Positions 8,795-17,710 of a stretch of 64,000 nucleotides of DNA are shown here, one piece after another (the stretch's first letter is position 1; the number at the start of each line of letters is the position of its first letter). Made by a program: the position numbers and the translations under genes. Source of the stretch: Komagataeibacter xylinus. GTDB lineage: Bacteria; Pseudomonadota; Alphaproteobacteria; Acetobacterales; Acetobacteraceae. The stretch spans positions 124,001 through 188,000 of the forward strand of contig NZ_CP041350.1 of the NCBI RefSeq assembly GCF_009834365.1. The letters run 5' to 3'. The notes beneath the pieces were generated by a model. It saw nothing but the letters and a program-made list of their open reading frames with translations, searched no databases and was not told the origin of the DNA.

Positions 8795-10144
8795 ATGAAT
8801 TGTGTCTGGTATAATCATTATGATTCATGGTTGCCTATAATTATATTATTGGGGACCTTCCCTTTTGCATATGCTCAGCCGGTTCCCATCAGCGTATTGA
8901 GCGCAGGTGTGACTCCCCAACAGAATATTCCTGATCATATTGACCCGCATGCCCATCTATCGGGGAACTGGGGTGGCGTACGGGACTGGTTGCTGGCGCA
9001 GGGAATTGATATCCGTATATCCGATACCAATGAATTGTGGTCCAACCCCGTGGGGAGTGCGCAGGCGTCAAATAACTACATTGGCTCTACGGCAGTGGAA
9101 ATGGTGACGGACCTGCACGCCCTGACCGGCCTGCCACTGGGAACATTCGACATCAGCGCCATGGAAATTCGGGGGCGGCCGTTCAGTAATGCTCCCCTGT
9201 ATGTTTTCAACCAGACATCAAATATCGAAGCCGATGATAACGCGCGTCTGTACGAACTGTGGTACAGCCAGAAATTCATAGGGGAACGGCTGGCCTTCCG
9301 GATCGGAAAGCTGGATCTCGGCCATGATTTCATGGTCAGCAGTGTCGGGCTGAACTTCCTGAATGCTTCTTTTTCCTGGCCCATCTTGGCCGATAATGAC
9401 CTGTATGACCAAGGACCGGTCTCACCCGTCACCACGCCAGCAATACGGTTACGCTATACCCTTTCCCGACAATGGAACTTTTTGTTTGCGGCTGCTGATG
9501 ACAACCCTATCGGAGCCCCTTTCATTAACATGAAGGATCCATGGAACCAGAACCGCGACCCGAGTGGCACACGGTTCAATTTCAACACAGGCGCACTTTT
9601 CTTCGGAGAGGTCCATTACCGCAGACAAATATTCGGAAGACAGGGCTCATACAAACTTGGTGGCTACTTTGACACCGGACGCTTTCCCGACCAGTCTGAT
9701 TTCAGAAAAAGCCACAAAACCAACTGGGCGATCTATGGCATCGTGGATCAGACGCTGCAGCATTTCGGGCGAAAAACGGAGCTTGACGCTTTTGTCCGGG
9801 GCAACTGGACAGGGGACACCGATCGCAACCAGATAGTCTATGCCATTGATGGCGGGATCGCCCTGAAGGGACCGTTTGGGCGTACAGACGACGTGCTGGG
9901 ACTTGGAGCAGGTCTGGGAGCGGCCAGTCCCTATCTTGCCCAGGCAGACCGGCGCTCTGGCCTGCCTATGCAAGGCACGGAGTATCATCTGGAACTGACC
10001 TATCAGATCCAGGCCACACCGTGGTTCATGCTTCAGCCTGATATCCAGGGCATCGTGTCACCAAGTGGCGGTGTTCTCGATAGCAAGGGACAGCGTGTGC
10101 ATGACGAAGCCATCTTCGGGTTGCACGGTAACGTGACATTCTGA
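8795..10144 (+). CDS. OprB-family carbohydrate-selective porin
   Basis: A 449-residue outer-membrane porin. A hydrophobic signal peptide (WLPIIILLGTFPFAYA) ends near residue 27. The mature protein has OprB-family features: the SGNWGGVRDWLLAQGI start, NELWS, the ELWYSQ-F segment, and a beta-strand-rich body ending in NVTF with a terminal phenylalanine. It allows passive entry of sugars. It faces a second OprB gene tail to tail across 79 bp. The upstream 200 bp are strongly AT-rich and probably hold its promoter. Confidence 0.92.
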   Translation: MNCVWYNHYDSWLPIIILLGTFPFAYAQPVPISVLSAGVTPQQNIPDHIDPHAHLSGNWGGVRDWLLAQGIDIRISDTNELWSNPVGSAQASNNYIGSTAVEMVTDLHALTGLPLGTFDISAMEIRGRPFSNAPLYVFNQTSNIEADDNARLYELWYSQKFIGERLAFRIGKLDLGHDFMVSSVGLNFLNASFSWPILADNDLYDQGPVSPVTTPAIRLRYTLSRQWNFLFAAADDNPIGAPFINMKDPWNQNRDPSGTRFNFNTGALFFGEVHYRRQIFGRQGSYKLGGYFDTGRFPDQSDFRKSHKTNWAIYGIVDQTLQHFGRKTELDAFVRGNWTGDTDRNQIVYAIDGGIALKGPFGRTDDVLGLGAGLGAASPYLAQADRRSGLPMQGTEYHLELTYQIQATPWFMLQPDIQGIVSPSGGVLDSKGQRVHDEAIFGLHGNVTF

Positions 10145-10223
10145 CCCCTGTAATCCTGTTTCCGGGCTTTTTGGGAAAACATGACCTGCTCTGGTTATCC
10201 CCGGCTTTCCATTCCAGTTACCG

Positions 10224-11893
10224 CTAGAAATTTACATTGGTATGCAACCCGAATACGGCTTCATTACCAATGCGGCGCGTCGGACAGGACGGGTCGCCCA
10301 TACCGCCGGAAGGATTCAGCACGTACTGGAAATCAGGCTGCACGACCATCCATGGCGTGATCTGGGCCTGATAGGTCAGTTCAAAATGGTTTTCGTTTCC
10401 CTGAACCAGGGCACCGCGCGCGCGATCATATGCGCGCACGCTCGACGTGGCGCGACCGATACCCCAGCCCAGACCAAGTGAATCATTCATCCTGCCTGAA
10501 AAGGGCGCCTTGAGGTTCAGGCCAGCATCAATGGCAAAGCTTATGATATTGCGATCACCGCTATTCCCCGTCGCCCGGACAAACAGGCCCAGTGCACGCG
10601 ATGCAGCAGGCGACGGACGCCAGATCAACTGGTCGATTATCCCGTAAACCAGCCAGTTTCCCCGGACCTGCCGCGGCGTGCCACCATAGGCATCAAGCGA
10701 CTGGCCCTGCGTATTATACCGATAATCCGGGAAACGGGCGGTATCATAATATCCCCCAAGCTTATAAACGCCCGATAAGCCCGGATGACTAACCGCATGT
10801 GCGCTGTCGCCGGATTGGGGATTGAAGGCATACTGAATTTCGGTGATCAGTAGCGCGCCGGTTCCCATATTGAACTGCGTACCACTACCATCCCTTGTTG
10901 TCTGACTGGTAGGGTCCGCCGGGTTTCCGGTCACGCCAAAGACACTGCTATCCTGATTGCCCGACGGATTGTCATCTGCCGCTGCGAACATGACTGTATA
11001 TTTTTCGCCGGGTCGGTAGCGCAACCGGATTGCAGGGGCAGCAAGGGGCCATGAAGGACCGCCAGCATAAAGATTGACCGATGGTCCCATTGGCCATCCG
11101 AAATTGGCATTGAGGTACAGAGACGCGTAATCGCTGATCAGGAATTCCGTATCGAGATCCTGCTGGCCGATCTTGATGTCCAGCGCGCCCCTGAGAAAGG
11201 ACTGCTGGTACCAAAGTTCAAACAGACGGGTGGAGCGATCCGCCTCAAATCCGCTAATGGGATTGAAATCGGCCAGATGGTCCTGGGTGATGGACCGTCC
11301 CCGGATCTGCAGGGCACTGATGTTGAACGTCCCGCCTTTGAGCCCGATCATCTTTTCCAGGTCCGCCATCAGGGTCGGCATGGTAATGCCGATATAGGAA
11401 GGGCCCGTGCCCGATCCCCTGCCATCGCCGTTGGTACTGGCGATCCCGCCCGTAGCGTTGCCCCATAGCTCGTTGACATCCTGAATGCTCAACGTCATGC
11501 CGTAACGGGCCAGCCATGGACGCAGCCCCCCATATCCCCCAGCAGGCTCCCACCGGCAGACGGCATATCCTGGCTCTGGCTGGTCGCGATTGCGCCCGTT
11601 TGCCAGGAATCACGCGTGGTCGCCGGGTCGCTCTGGGCCAGGAGAGGAGCGGAGCGGCCCAGACGGGCCTGCCCATCCGCAATGGCGGTCTGGGCATGAC
11701 CCGCGACGGAGATGAAACTGCCGACACTCCAGACGAAAATTCCCTCACATACGTGCCGGAACAATCCGGTAATGGAAACTGCCGGAATCCTGCGTGATGT
11801 CAGTTCGCACGGTCGCAAATGATTCTCATATGATCGCAAAAAAACGTCGTAATCCAGACCAGTATCATACACCCGGCCTTCTTTCCACAACAT
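10224..11893 (-). pseudogene. OprB-family porin interrupted by one frameshift
   Basis: The mature porin body (from MTLSIQDVNELWG to the end NVNF) reads from 11498. The signal peptide and N-terminus (FVWSVGSFISVAGHAQ, then SLLGDMGG) lie in another frame ending at 11495. The two frames join at six C's at 11526-11531. Adding one base gives GDMGGLRPWLARYGM, which matches NWGGVRDWLLAQGI of the neighbouring porin. The gene is therefore full length except for one missing base: a sequencing error, a recent mutation or a phase-variable tract. The true start is uncertain: ATG at 11893 or a GTG about 24 bases further in. It converges on the intact porin gene. Confidence 0.82.
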
Positions 11894-12228
11894 GATATTT
11901 TTGTTAAATACTCAATACGAATAAAAAAGGATTATAATATTATTTCGTACCTGTAATTTTACTTTACTCTCTCGTGAAAAATCCGCCTGAAGGCTGTTCT
12001 TATTTTTTCCATAGACGAAAACACATAGCGGAAAATAATTTATCTCCGCTGAAGCTTTTATGAGAAGCAGTTCAGACGTCGCACGTCGGTTACCTGCACA
12101 ACATGGTCGTCTCCCTGCCTGGGAATACTGAATAGCAGACTGTTCCCTAAAAGTATCGGCTGCCCTACACTCCTCGTAGTGGCTGGTCTTCTGCCACAAG
12201 TCGATCCCCCGTAACCTGATTTCCCCTG
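11894..12228. other. AT-rich intergenic region, no gene seen
   Basis: These 335 bp between a porin and a lipoprotein gene that diverge are AT-rich up to about 12060. The minus-strand porin promoter should lie here. Open frames present are short and of unlikely composition. A 21-bp element begins just after, at 12229. Confidence 0.4.
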
Positions 12229-12249
12229 TTCAGGTTCACGTCATGTTTG
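12229..12249 (+). promoter_or_regulatory. Repeated 21-bp upstream element, copy 1
   Basis: The element starts TTCAGGTTC and ends GTCATGTTTG, and differs by one base from the copy at 13078-13098. It lies 73 bp ahead of the lipoprotein gene. The second copy lies just ahead of the cytochrome b561 gene, so a shared regulator or promoter is likely. Confidence 0.45.
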
Positions 12250-12322
12250 CGTGTTACAGGAACAGAAAGCATCGACATGCTGGCATGGACAGGGTCGGAT
12301 GGCGGGAGGCCGGACACATATT

Positions 12323-12805
12323 ATGAGATTGATAGTGCATTACGGATTGGCGATCCTGATGATGATCAGCATATCTGGCTGTGTAGCCCACGCCGAAACA
12401 GATACAGAAACAGATGGTATTTGCGAGACAGTGGAACAGGGTATCCGCCTGCATGTCGACGGCATGTACGGCGGATATCCCCATTCCGTCCTGCGTGATG
12501 CGGTGCTGGGGAGCATCGCCTGCCCGTCGGGAGACGCCGAACTACACGCTTTCCACGCCATCGCCACCCCACCGCCGCATATGCGCATTTCCGTTATGCG
12601 CCCTACGGGACAGGGACAGCAGGGATCGCTGTCCGTCATGCTGTTTTCGCAGGGACATTTCGTTATCGGCGAACGGATGTCCCTTTCTCCTTTCTCACGC
12701 ACCCAGTCCCCTTTTTCAGTAAAGGCGGACATCAATCTCGCAACAGCGCGCCTATGGAGTGATCTGGCAAACCGGATCGCACAGGGAAAACCAGCCATTC
12801 CGTGA
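12323..12805 (+). CDS. Small predicted lipoprotein of unknown function
   Basis: The ATG at 12323 gives a 160-residue protein with a lipoprotein-type signal peptide: MRLIVHYGLAILMMISISGC, the Cys being residue 20. The mature part shows no family I recognise; it contains ICETVEQGIRLHVDGMYGGY and a Ser/Phe-rich region near the end. A GGGAGG lies 14 bp upstream, slightly far for a ribosome site. It is followed by the cytochrome b561 and VIT genes, and shares an upstream element with them. Confidence 0.6.
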   Translation: MRLIVHYGLAILMMISISGCVAHAETDTETDGICETVEQGIRLHVDGMYGGYPHSVLRDAVLGSIACPSGDAELHAFHAIATPPPHMRISVMRPTGQGQQGSLSVMLFSQGHFVIGERMSLSPFSRTQSPFSVKADINLATARLWSDLANRIAQGKPAIP

Positions 12806-13077
12806 TGCGCAGACGCGATCGGTCCGCCATTTGTAATCCGGTTTGCTGCGCCGCGCCGTAGCGTGCGCATCTTCTGCCAGGTTACGGACCGCATGCTCCT
12901 CACAGGTATAGCAGCGATAGATTGTCGACCCCACTGGTCGCCGTGACATGATCGAACAACCCCTTTGCCTGCTGTGGAGATATGGACCGCTCCACGTAGG
13001 AACAGTGTCCTTGGCATTGCCACCAACATAACCATGTAGATGGATCCCGGCCTGCAGCGGCATTTGTCGCCTGTCCG
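12806..13077. other. Gap with a doubtful minus-strand frame
   Basis: A minus-strand frame through about 12810-13000 contains YRCYTCEEHAVRNLAEDAH, with a CxxC motif, and could be a remnant of a small metal-binding protein. It runs into the lipoprotein gene on the opposite strand and has no clear ribosome site, so I do not call a gene. Confidence 0.25.
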
Positions 13078-13098
13078 TTCAGGTTCGCGTCATGTTTG
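13078..13098 (+). promoter_or_regulatory. Repeated 21-bp upstream element, copy 2
   Basis: This copy matches the element at 12229-12249 in 20 of 21 positions. It ends a few bases ahead of the cytochrome b561 start codon, so it may overlap that gene's promoter or operator. Confidence 0.45.
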
Positions 13099-13104
13099 AA
13101 CGAT

Positions 13105-13686
13105 ATGATCGTCCGGATGAACAACAGATCCAGCCTTTCCCCCGCGCGTTATGACGTACCGACGATCATTTTCCACTGGGGTTGCGCGGCCATTATCGTG
13201 CTGCAGTTCGCAACCGCGAATTTATGGGGGCTGTTCCAGAACCCGCTACATCATCAACTGGTGGTCACCCACCTGACGGCTGGCATGGTACTGAGCGTTC
13301 TGTTTCCCGCCCGCCTGCTGTGGCGACTGGGTTGGGGGCGGCATATCCGCGCCGCTGATCGCTGGCTTGATGCCGTGCTGGCGCGTAGCGTGGAATATAG
13401 CCTGTATGGACTGGTCTTTCTGGAAATCTTCCTCGGATATATGTGGCGGTGGGGCAACGGACAGGCCATGAGCTTCCTGTCTATTCAGTTCATGCCGCCT
13501 TTCGGCAAATTTTCAGCATCGACCATCAGCCTGCTGCACTGGCTGCACCAGTGGAACGGCTGGCTGATCATTGTGCTTGCCACGGGCCATGCACTGGCCG
13601 CGTGTTTTCATTACTTTATTCTCAGGGACGATGTTTTTCAGAGAATGCTAGGTACAGGGGATATATCCGATGAATATGGAAAGTAG
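13105..13686 (+). CDS. Cytochrome b561-family membrane protein
   Basis: About 193 residues with four transmembrane segments. Haem-ligand histidines are visible in TIIFHWGCAAI, HHQLVVTHLTAGM, and LLHWLHQWNGW through ATGHALAACFHYF. Members of this family move electrons from ubiquinol to periplasmic acceptors or scavenge superoxide. Start choice is open between the ATGs at 13105 and 13117 and a TTG at 13096. Its 3' end overlaps the VIT gene by 17 bp, so the two are co-expressed. Confidence 0.85.
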   Translation: MIVRMNNRSSLSPARYDVPTIIFHWGCAAIIVLQFATANLWGLFQNPLHHQLVVTHLTAGMVLSVLFPARLLWRLGWGRHIRAADRWLDAVLARSVEYSLYGLVFLEIFLGYMWRWGNGQAMSFLSIQFMPPFGKFSASTISLLHWLHQWNGWLIIVLATGHALAACFHYFILRDDVFQRMLGTGDISDEYGK

Positions 13687-14383
13687 AACACCGCCACGCC
13701 CCAAGGAGATCCACGCAACATCCCGACTGGGCTGGCTGCGGGCCGCTGTCCTGGGGGCTAATGATGGCATTCTGTCAACATCCAGCCTGATCATTGGCGT
13801 TGCCAGCGCCCACGCGACACAGGGAAGCATCCTGCTGGCAGGCATTTCCAGTCTGGTTGCCGGGGCCATGTCCATGGCCGCAGGGGAATATGTGTCCGTC
13901 AGTTCGCAGGCGGATTCAGAGAAGGCTGATCTCGCCCGCGAAAAAAAGGAGCTTGGTAGTAGCTGGGACGCCGAAGTGAGCGAACTGGCTGGCATATACC
14001 GTCAGCGCGGACTGGATGATATCCTGGCCCGCAAGGTTGCCCTCCAGCTCATGAAACATGATGCGCTGGGCGCCCATGCCCGTGATGAACTTGGTATTTC
14101 CGAGGCCACTGCGGCACGTCCGGTACAGGCAGCTTTGGCATCGGCGGGCGCGTTCTCCTCCGGAGCCATACTGCCCGTGCTGGCGGCCCTGCTGTCACCA
14201 GTCGGCGTGGTGTCGTGGAGTGTATCCGCCGTATCCCTGATTGGCCTGGCAGTGCTGGGAGTAGTGGGCGCGCGGGCAGGTGGAGCATCACCATGGCGTC
14301 CGGCAATGCGGGTCATATTCTGGGGCATCGTAGCGATGGCCATGACGGCTGCCATCGGCCGGATATTCGGAGTACAGACATGA
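13670..14383 (+). CDS. VIT1/CCC1-family iron/manganese transporter
   Basis: A 237-residue membrane protein of the VIT family. The hallmark first helix is present (RAAVLGANDGILSTSSLIIGV), then the SMAAGEYVSVSSQAD segment, a charged cytoplasmic loop (ADLAREKKEL to about residue 150) and three C-terminal hydrophobic segments. The family exports Fe2+ or Mn2+ from the cytoplasm, using protons. It overlaps the cytochrome b561 gene, which suggests a linked iron/redox role. It has no ferritin-like N-terminal domain, unlike MbfA. Confidence 0.9.
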   Translation: MNMESRTPPRPKEIHATSRLGWLRAAVLGANDGILSTSSLIIGVASAHATQGSILLAGISSLVAGAMSMAAGEYVSVSSQADSEKADLAREKKELGSSWDAEVSELAGIYRQRGLDDILARKVALQLMKHDALGAHARDELGISEATAARPVQAALASAGAFSSGAILPVLAALLSPVGVVSWSVSAVSLIGLAVLGVVGARAGGASPWRPAMRVIFWGIVAMAMTAAIGRIFGVQT

Positions 14384-14425
14384 CGTATTGAATATTGCCA
14401 TATATTAAATGAATTGAAGGATGTC

Positions 14426-14584
14426 ATGAATATAATTCTTGTTATCGTTCTATCGAAAGCCGTTGTTTCAATATTTTGTATACGACTTGTCTTTTATTTA
14501 TATCGCGACGAAAATAATATGAAATCCTACAGAAATAAATCTGGAGGGATCGAAGAACCGTTGGTTGATGCGCCTGGCTCGTGA
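14426..14584 (+). pseudogene. Small membrane-protein gene cut by the IS5 element
   Basis: An ATG at 14426, five bases after GAAGGA, opens a frame beginning MNIILVIVLSKAVVSIF, a likely membrane helix, then a charged tail. After about 39 codons the frame enters the IS5 left end at 14543 and stops at 14582-14584. The original gene was therefore probably longer and has lost its 3' part. No family is recognisable. Confidence 0.4.
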
Positions 14585-15833
14585 TTTCAGGGTTTTGGCG
14601 ATTTGATTTACGGTTTTTGGGGTAGCTTTTGATCTGCGTTTTGAGCAGATCGGGGACTGCCCTCCCGCTGGATGACTACGCGCTCGCGTTCAACCTTTCG
14701 AGGAAGAGGAAGCGGCGCATGTTGTAGACGATATTGGCCAGCCCGATCCTCATGGTGGCCCGGGTGATACCGACAGTTCGGATGAACAATCCCGTCTGTG
14801 ATTTCTGGTCGGCAAAGACGTGCTCGACGCGTGATCGGATCACGGACTTTCCAGCATTCGATTTCTGGATATGTCGGGGCATAGGCTTGAGATGCGGCTT
14901 TTTTCTGTGAACCTTTGAGACAAAACCCTCTTTGTCCATGAAGTCCTCATTCGCTTTCGAGCGATAAGCTGTATCAGCCCAAACGCTTGAGGCCGTATTG
15001 GTTTTATCTAACAGCCCCTCTCTCAATCGCGCACCATCACTGGCGGCGGCATCCGTCGTCTTCCATTTTCGGATGAACCGAAACTTCCGGTCGATGGAGA
15101 TGTGGGATTTGTAGCCAAAGAACGGGATGGCGAGATCGCTCGACGGTATGGTTCCATCGTCCTGCCGCTTCGCCTTCGTGAACTTAAGTGTCCATCGTGC
15201 ATGACGATCCTTGTGCGACATCTTTGCGGGCTTGTCCTGCCAGTCTTCTGGAATACGTCCCGCCCGGAGATCCGCTTTCTCCCCTTTGGTATTGCGCTGC
15301 TTTGGCGCTGCCACCAGCGTGGCATCCAGGATCTGGCCGGACATCGGCAGATACCCAGCGTTACGCAGGGTGGCGTCAAAGCGCTCGAACAGCTTCTGGA
15401 TGGCGCCTGCCTCGGTCAGACGCTCGCGAAACAGCCAGACCGTTTTGGCATCGGGCACCCGGTCCGACAGTCCCAGACCGAGGAAACGCATGAAGGACAG
15501 GCGGTCGTTGATCAGATATTCCGTTCGCTCGTCGGAGAGATTGTTCAGCGTCTGGATGACCAGGATCTTGAACATCAGCACCGGATCGAACGGGGGACGG
15601 CCGCCTTTGCTCCTGTCTGAATAGGCCAGAGCCTTCTCCAGATCAGGGCGGAACGCCTCAAAATCCACAGTCCGGGAAAATGCCTCCAACTGATCGCCAA
15701 GCCCGCTTAACCGGGCAAGCCGCTCGTCAACATCAAAGAAACCCGGCTGCTTCATGAGCCATCCCCCCAATCATCACACAAGGTATGGAATCACAGCCAC
15801 CAATTCAGAGCCAAGGGGTTTTTCGAACCCTCC
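14543..15833. mobile_element. IS5-family insertion sequence
   Basis: Terminal inverted repeats are visible as GGAGGGATCGAAGAACC (14543-14559) and, on the other strand at the right end, GGAGGGTTCGAAAAACC (15833 inward), 15 of 17 matching. One transposase gene lies between them on the minus strand. The bases next to the repeats (TCT and ATT) do not form an obvious target duplication. Confidence 0.8.
14676..15755 (-). CDS. IS5-family transposase
   Basis: The ATG at 15755 gives a 359-residue protein beginning MKQPGFFDVDERLARL; an in-frame ATG 15 bases earlier is less likely. An IS5 N-terminal domain (FDPVLMFKILVIQTLNNLSD) is followed by a DDE core: ILDATLVAAP holds the first Asp and VWADTAYRSK the second. 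The Glu is in VIRSRVEHVFADQKSQ, the Y-(2)-R-(3)-E-(6)-K-like motif of IS4/IS5 enzymes. It appears intact. Confidence 0.92.
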   Translation of the reverse strand: MKQPGFFDVDERLARLSGLGDQLEAFSRTVDFEAFRPDLEKALAYSDRSKGGRPPFDPVLMFKILVIQTLNNLSDERTEYLINDRLSFMRFLGLGLSDRVPDAKTVWLFRERLTEAGAIQKLFERFDATLRNAGYLPMSGQILDATLVAAPKQRNTKGEKADLRAGRIPEDWQDKPAKMSHKDRHARWTLKFTKAKRQDDGTIPSSDLAIPFFGYKSHISIDRKFRFIRKWKTTDAAASDGARLREGLLDKTNTASSVWADTAYRSKANEDFMDKEGFVSKVHRKKPHLKPMPRHIQKSNAGKSVIRSRVEHVFADQKSQTGLFIRTVGITRATMRIGLANIVYNMRRFLFLERLNASA

Positions 15834-16218
15834 ATTTGGCTACTATGGTGACTCTGTAACCATGCAGGTTTAGGAAGCCTGTTTAGGTTATCCCGGCTTT
15901 GCGCTGATGAAAGATGCGACGCACTTAGGTCCTCTGTTCGTTTCATTCCTCGTATGGAGGCAGTGTCGCAAGACTGACATCCCCGGATAGACAGGGGCTT
16001 CGGACTGGGCAACCTCATGATACCCTTCCCTTGCGAAACAGTCGTATCAAACGGTTTAATGACTGCTATGGCGTTAATCATCACCGAAACTGGAGTTAAA
16101 GCAGTATAGCCTTGACCATATGCATCTTCCCCTGACCCTCTAAACCGTAACCGTTCTTGGCTATTCGGGCCTTGCTCCAACCATGCTGTGTTCATTGTCA
16201 CCTTTCGATTTCAACTAA
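15834..16218. other. Unassigned 385-bp segment between two insertion sequences
   Basis: A minus-strand frame is open across most of it, but its Ser/Gln/Arg-rich composition does not look like a protein. The DNA has several short stems, for example CCCC-GGATAGACA-GGGG near 15980. It may be structured non-coding DNA, such as a group II intron piece or the non-coding arm of a mobile element; I cannot decide. Confidence 0.35.
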
Positions 16219-16234
16219 TACCAACCGTTGATTG

Positions 16235-16786
16235 CTATAACCCATGAGCCCAATTGCGCAGTCCGATTGACATGATGCGCCATGGTTGATTGACGAGCTG
16301 GTTCCAGGCATGGCAGGCGATATCAACGATATCGTCATAGGTTCTGAAGATCCTGTTTGAGAGCCATGTATTGCGCAGGAACTGCCAGAGATTTTCCACC
16401 GGGTTCAGTTCAGGAGCCCGGGGAGGCAGCGGGAGAATGGTGATATTGTAGGGAACATCCAGCTTCTGACTGGTATGCCATGCGGCCTGATCCACAATGA
16501 GGACGGCGTGAGCGCCCTGCGCGACCGTGCGTGAAATCTCCGCGAGATGGAGCTGCATGCCATGCAGGTTGCAGACAGGGAGCACGAGGTCTGCGGCCGC
16601 TCCCTTTTCAGGACAGATGGCCCCGAAAATCCACGCGGATCTGGTGCGCAGGTCAGCAACGGCCCGGGGCCGGGTGCCCCGTTTCGCCCACCGTCGGGTC
16701 AGCTTCGTTTTCTGGCCGATCCGCGCCTCGTCAGACCACCAGATTTCGATATCTTTTCCGGGATGTCTGGACCTGATCGCCGCCAT
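16235..16786 (-). CDS. IS630 transposase, second frame (catalytic part)
   Basis: It encodes the DDE catalytic half: IWWSDEARIGQK holds the first Asp, VLIVDQAAWHTS the second, and PPRAPELNPVENLWQFLR the Glu. The frame is open upstream of its first ATG and joins the first frame by a -1 shift at the A-run near 16805. The full fusion product therefore spans 16235-17292. Confidence 0.85.
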   Translation of the reverse strand: MAAIRSRHPGKDIEIWWSDEARIGQKTKLTRRWAKRGTRPRAVADLRTRSAWIFGAICPEKGAAADLVLPVCNLHGMQLHLAEISRTVAQGAHAVLIVDQAAWHTSQKLDVPYNITILPLPPRAPELNPVENLWQFLRNTWLSNRIFRTYDDIVDIACHAWNQLVNQPWRIMSIGLRNWAHGL

Positions 16787-17292
16787 GACACCGGGGAACT
16801 CTTTTTAAAAATGTCCTGGGCTTCTGTATCCTGGCGATAGTGCCGTGGCCGGGCTGTCAGCAGGCGGAACCCCTCGCGGCGTATGATCTGACCCAGACGC
16901 GTTTCCGACAGGCTGACGCCATAGGTCTCATGCAGCCACCCGCAGAGATCACACAGTCGCCAGCGGACAACACCATGCACCGCAGGGATGGGTCTTTCTT
17001 CGAGCCGGGTTTTCAGGGCAGACAGCATCTCCTGTGTCAGGCGGGCTTTCTGTCCCCCGCCATGACGATCCACAAGGCCATCCGGGCCATCCGCATTGAA
17101 ACGCAGCACCCAGTCACGGATACTCTGACGGTCTGTCCCCGCAAGCAGGGCCGCCTCGCCGCGCGAGGCGCCATCATAAATCGCCGCAAGCGCCAACAGG
17201 CGACGCGACTGACCCGCATGCCGGCTTCTGCGCGCAAGGCGTCGCAACTCCGAACTATCATGATCGTCACGCAGGGATAGAGGGCTGCCCAT
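16699..17292 (-). CDS. IS630 transposase, first frame (DNA-binding part)
   Basis: This frame encodes the helix-turn-helix half of the transposase: LRRLARRSRHAGQSRRLLAL and GEAALLAGTDRQSIRDWVLRF, then a winged-helix-like segment ending in RLLTARPRHYRQD. At DIFKK (codons ATT TTT AAA AAG) there is a slippery A-run. A -1 shift there continues as KKEFPGVMAAIRSRHPG into the second frame. Without the shift the product ends 30 residues later. This is programmed frameshifting, normal for this IS group, not a mutation. Confidence 0.85.
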   Translation of the reverse strand: MGSPLSLRDDHDSSELRRLARRSRHAGQSRRLLALAAIYDGASRGEAALLAGTDRQSIRDWVLRFNADGPDGLVDRHGGGQKARLTQEMLSALKTRLEERPIPAVHGVVRWRLCDLCGWLHETYGVSLSETRLGQIIRREGFRLLTARPRHYRQDTEAQDIFKKSSPVSWRRSGPDIPEKISKSGGLTRRGSARKRS

Positions 17293-17444
17293 CCAGAATG
17301 CCTCCTTCAGAGAATGGTCTGCATCCTATGAATCACATTTTTAAACCGATGGGTACCCCGTGAGTCAGGCCAAACAATGGTTGGTATAAGGTTGGTGGGG
17401 ACGGGAGTCGTCAGTTCTCCCGGCGTTTGAAACGCACTTTCGAT

Positions 17445-17672
17445 TCAGCGCCGAACCGGCGCACTCAGGTACACCCCATGATCGCCAACCAGCATGAGAC
17501 CTGCCGGTATCTTCGCACGGTCGACATCCGCACCGGTCGGATGGCGCGACGACACGCCAGCCTTGAGAAAGGCCGGGTCAACAAGCTGATCATAGGTAGG
17601 GGAATGTTCGCTCGTGGCTTGCGCATGAGCGAGAAGACGCGCCACCAGGGCGTGGTCAAAATGAAGTTTCAT
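17445..17672 (-). CDS. Short DUF3085-like plasmid protein
   Basis: The ATG at 17672, after GAAGGAATACTGCA, gives 75 residues: MKLHFDHALVARLLAHAQA, then TYDQLVDPAFLK and IPAGLMLVGDHGVYL. These are features of DUF3085 proteins found next to ParB/helicase genes on alphaproteobacterial plasmids. Family members usually continue well beyond the VGDxGVYL motif; here a stop follows after seven residues, and the IS630 element begins 60 bp further on. It is probably C-terminally truncated. Function unknown. Confidence 0.6.
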   Translation of the reverse strand: MKLHFDHALVARLLAHAQATSEHSPTYDQLVDPAFLKAGVSSRHPTGADVDRAKIPAGLMLVGDHGVYLSAPVRR

Positions 17673-17710
17673 TGCAGTATTCCTTCGTGTGACCCCCTTG
17701 CGAGGACACA

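Larger units (their letters stand above)
16219..17386. mobile_element. IS630-family insertion sequence with two overlapping frames
   Basis: The ends read TACCAACCGTTG at 16219 and, inverted, TACCAACCATTG at 17386, with TA at each outer edge as expected for IS630/Tc1-type insertion at TA. Two minus-strand frames encode the transposase. A related but not identical element occupies 34882-36043. Confidence 0.82.

Noticed and set aside
15791..16201. 136-codon minus-strand frame between IS5 and IS630 as a protein gene
   Set aside because: It overlaps the IS5 right end, lacks a ribosome site and has a Ser/Gln/Arg-rich composition without family resemblance.
16235..17292. IS630 transposase in two frames considered as a broken pseudogene
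   Set aside because: The frame change sits on an A-run slip site and the same arrangement recurs in a diverged copy at 34894-35960, so it is programmed frameshifting.
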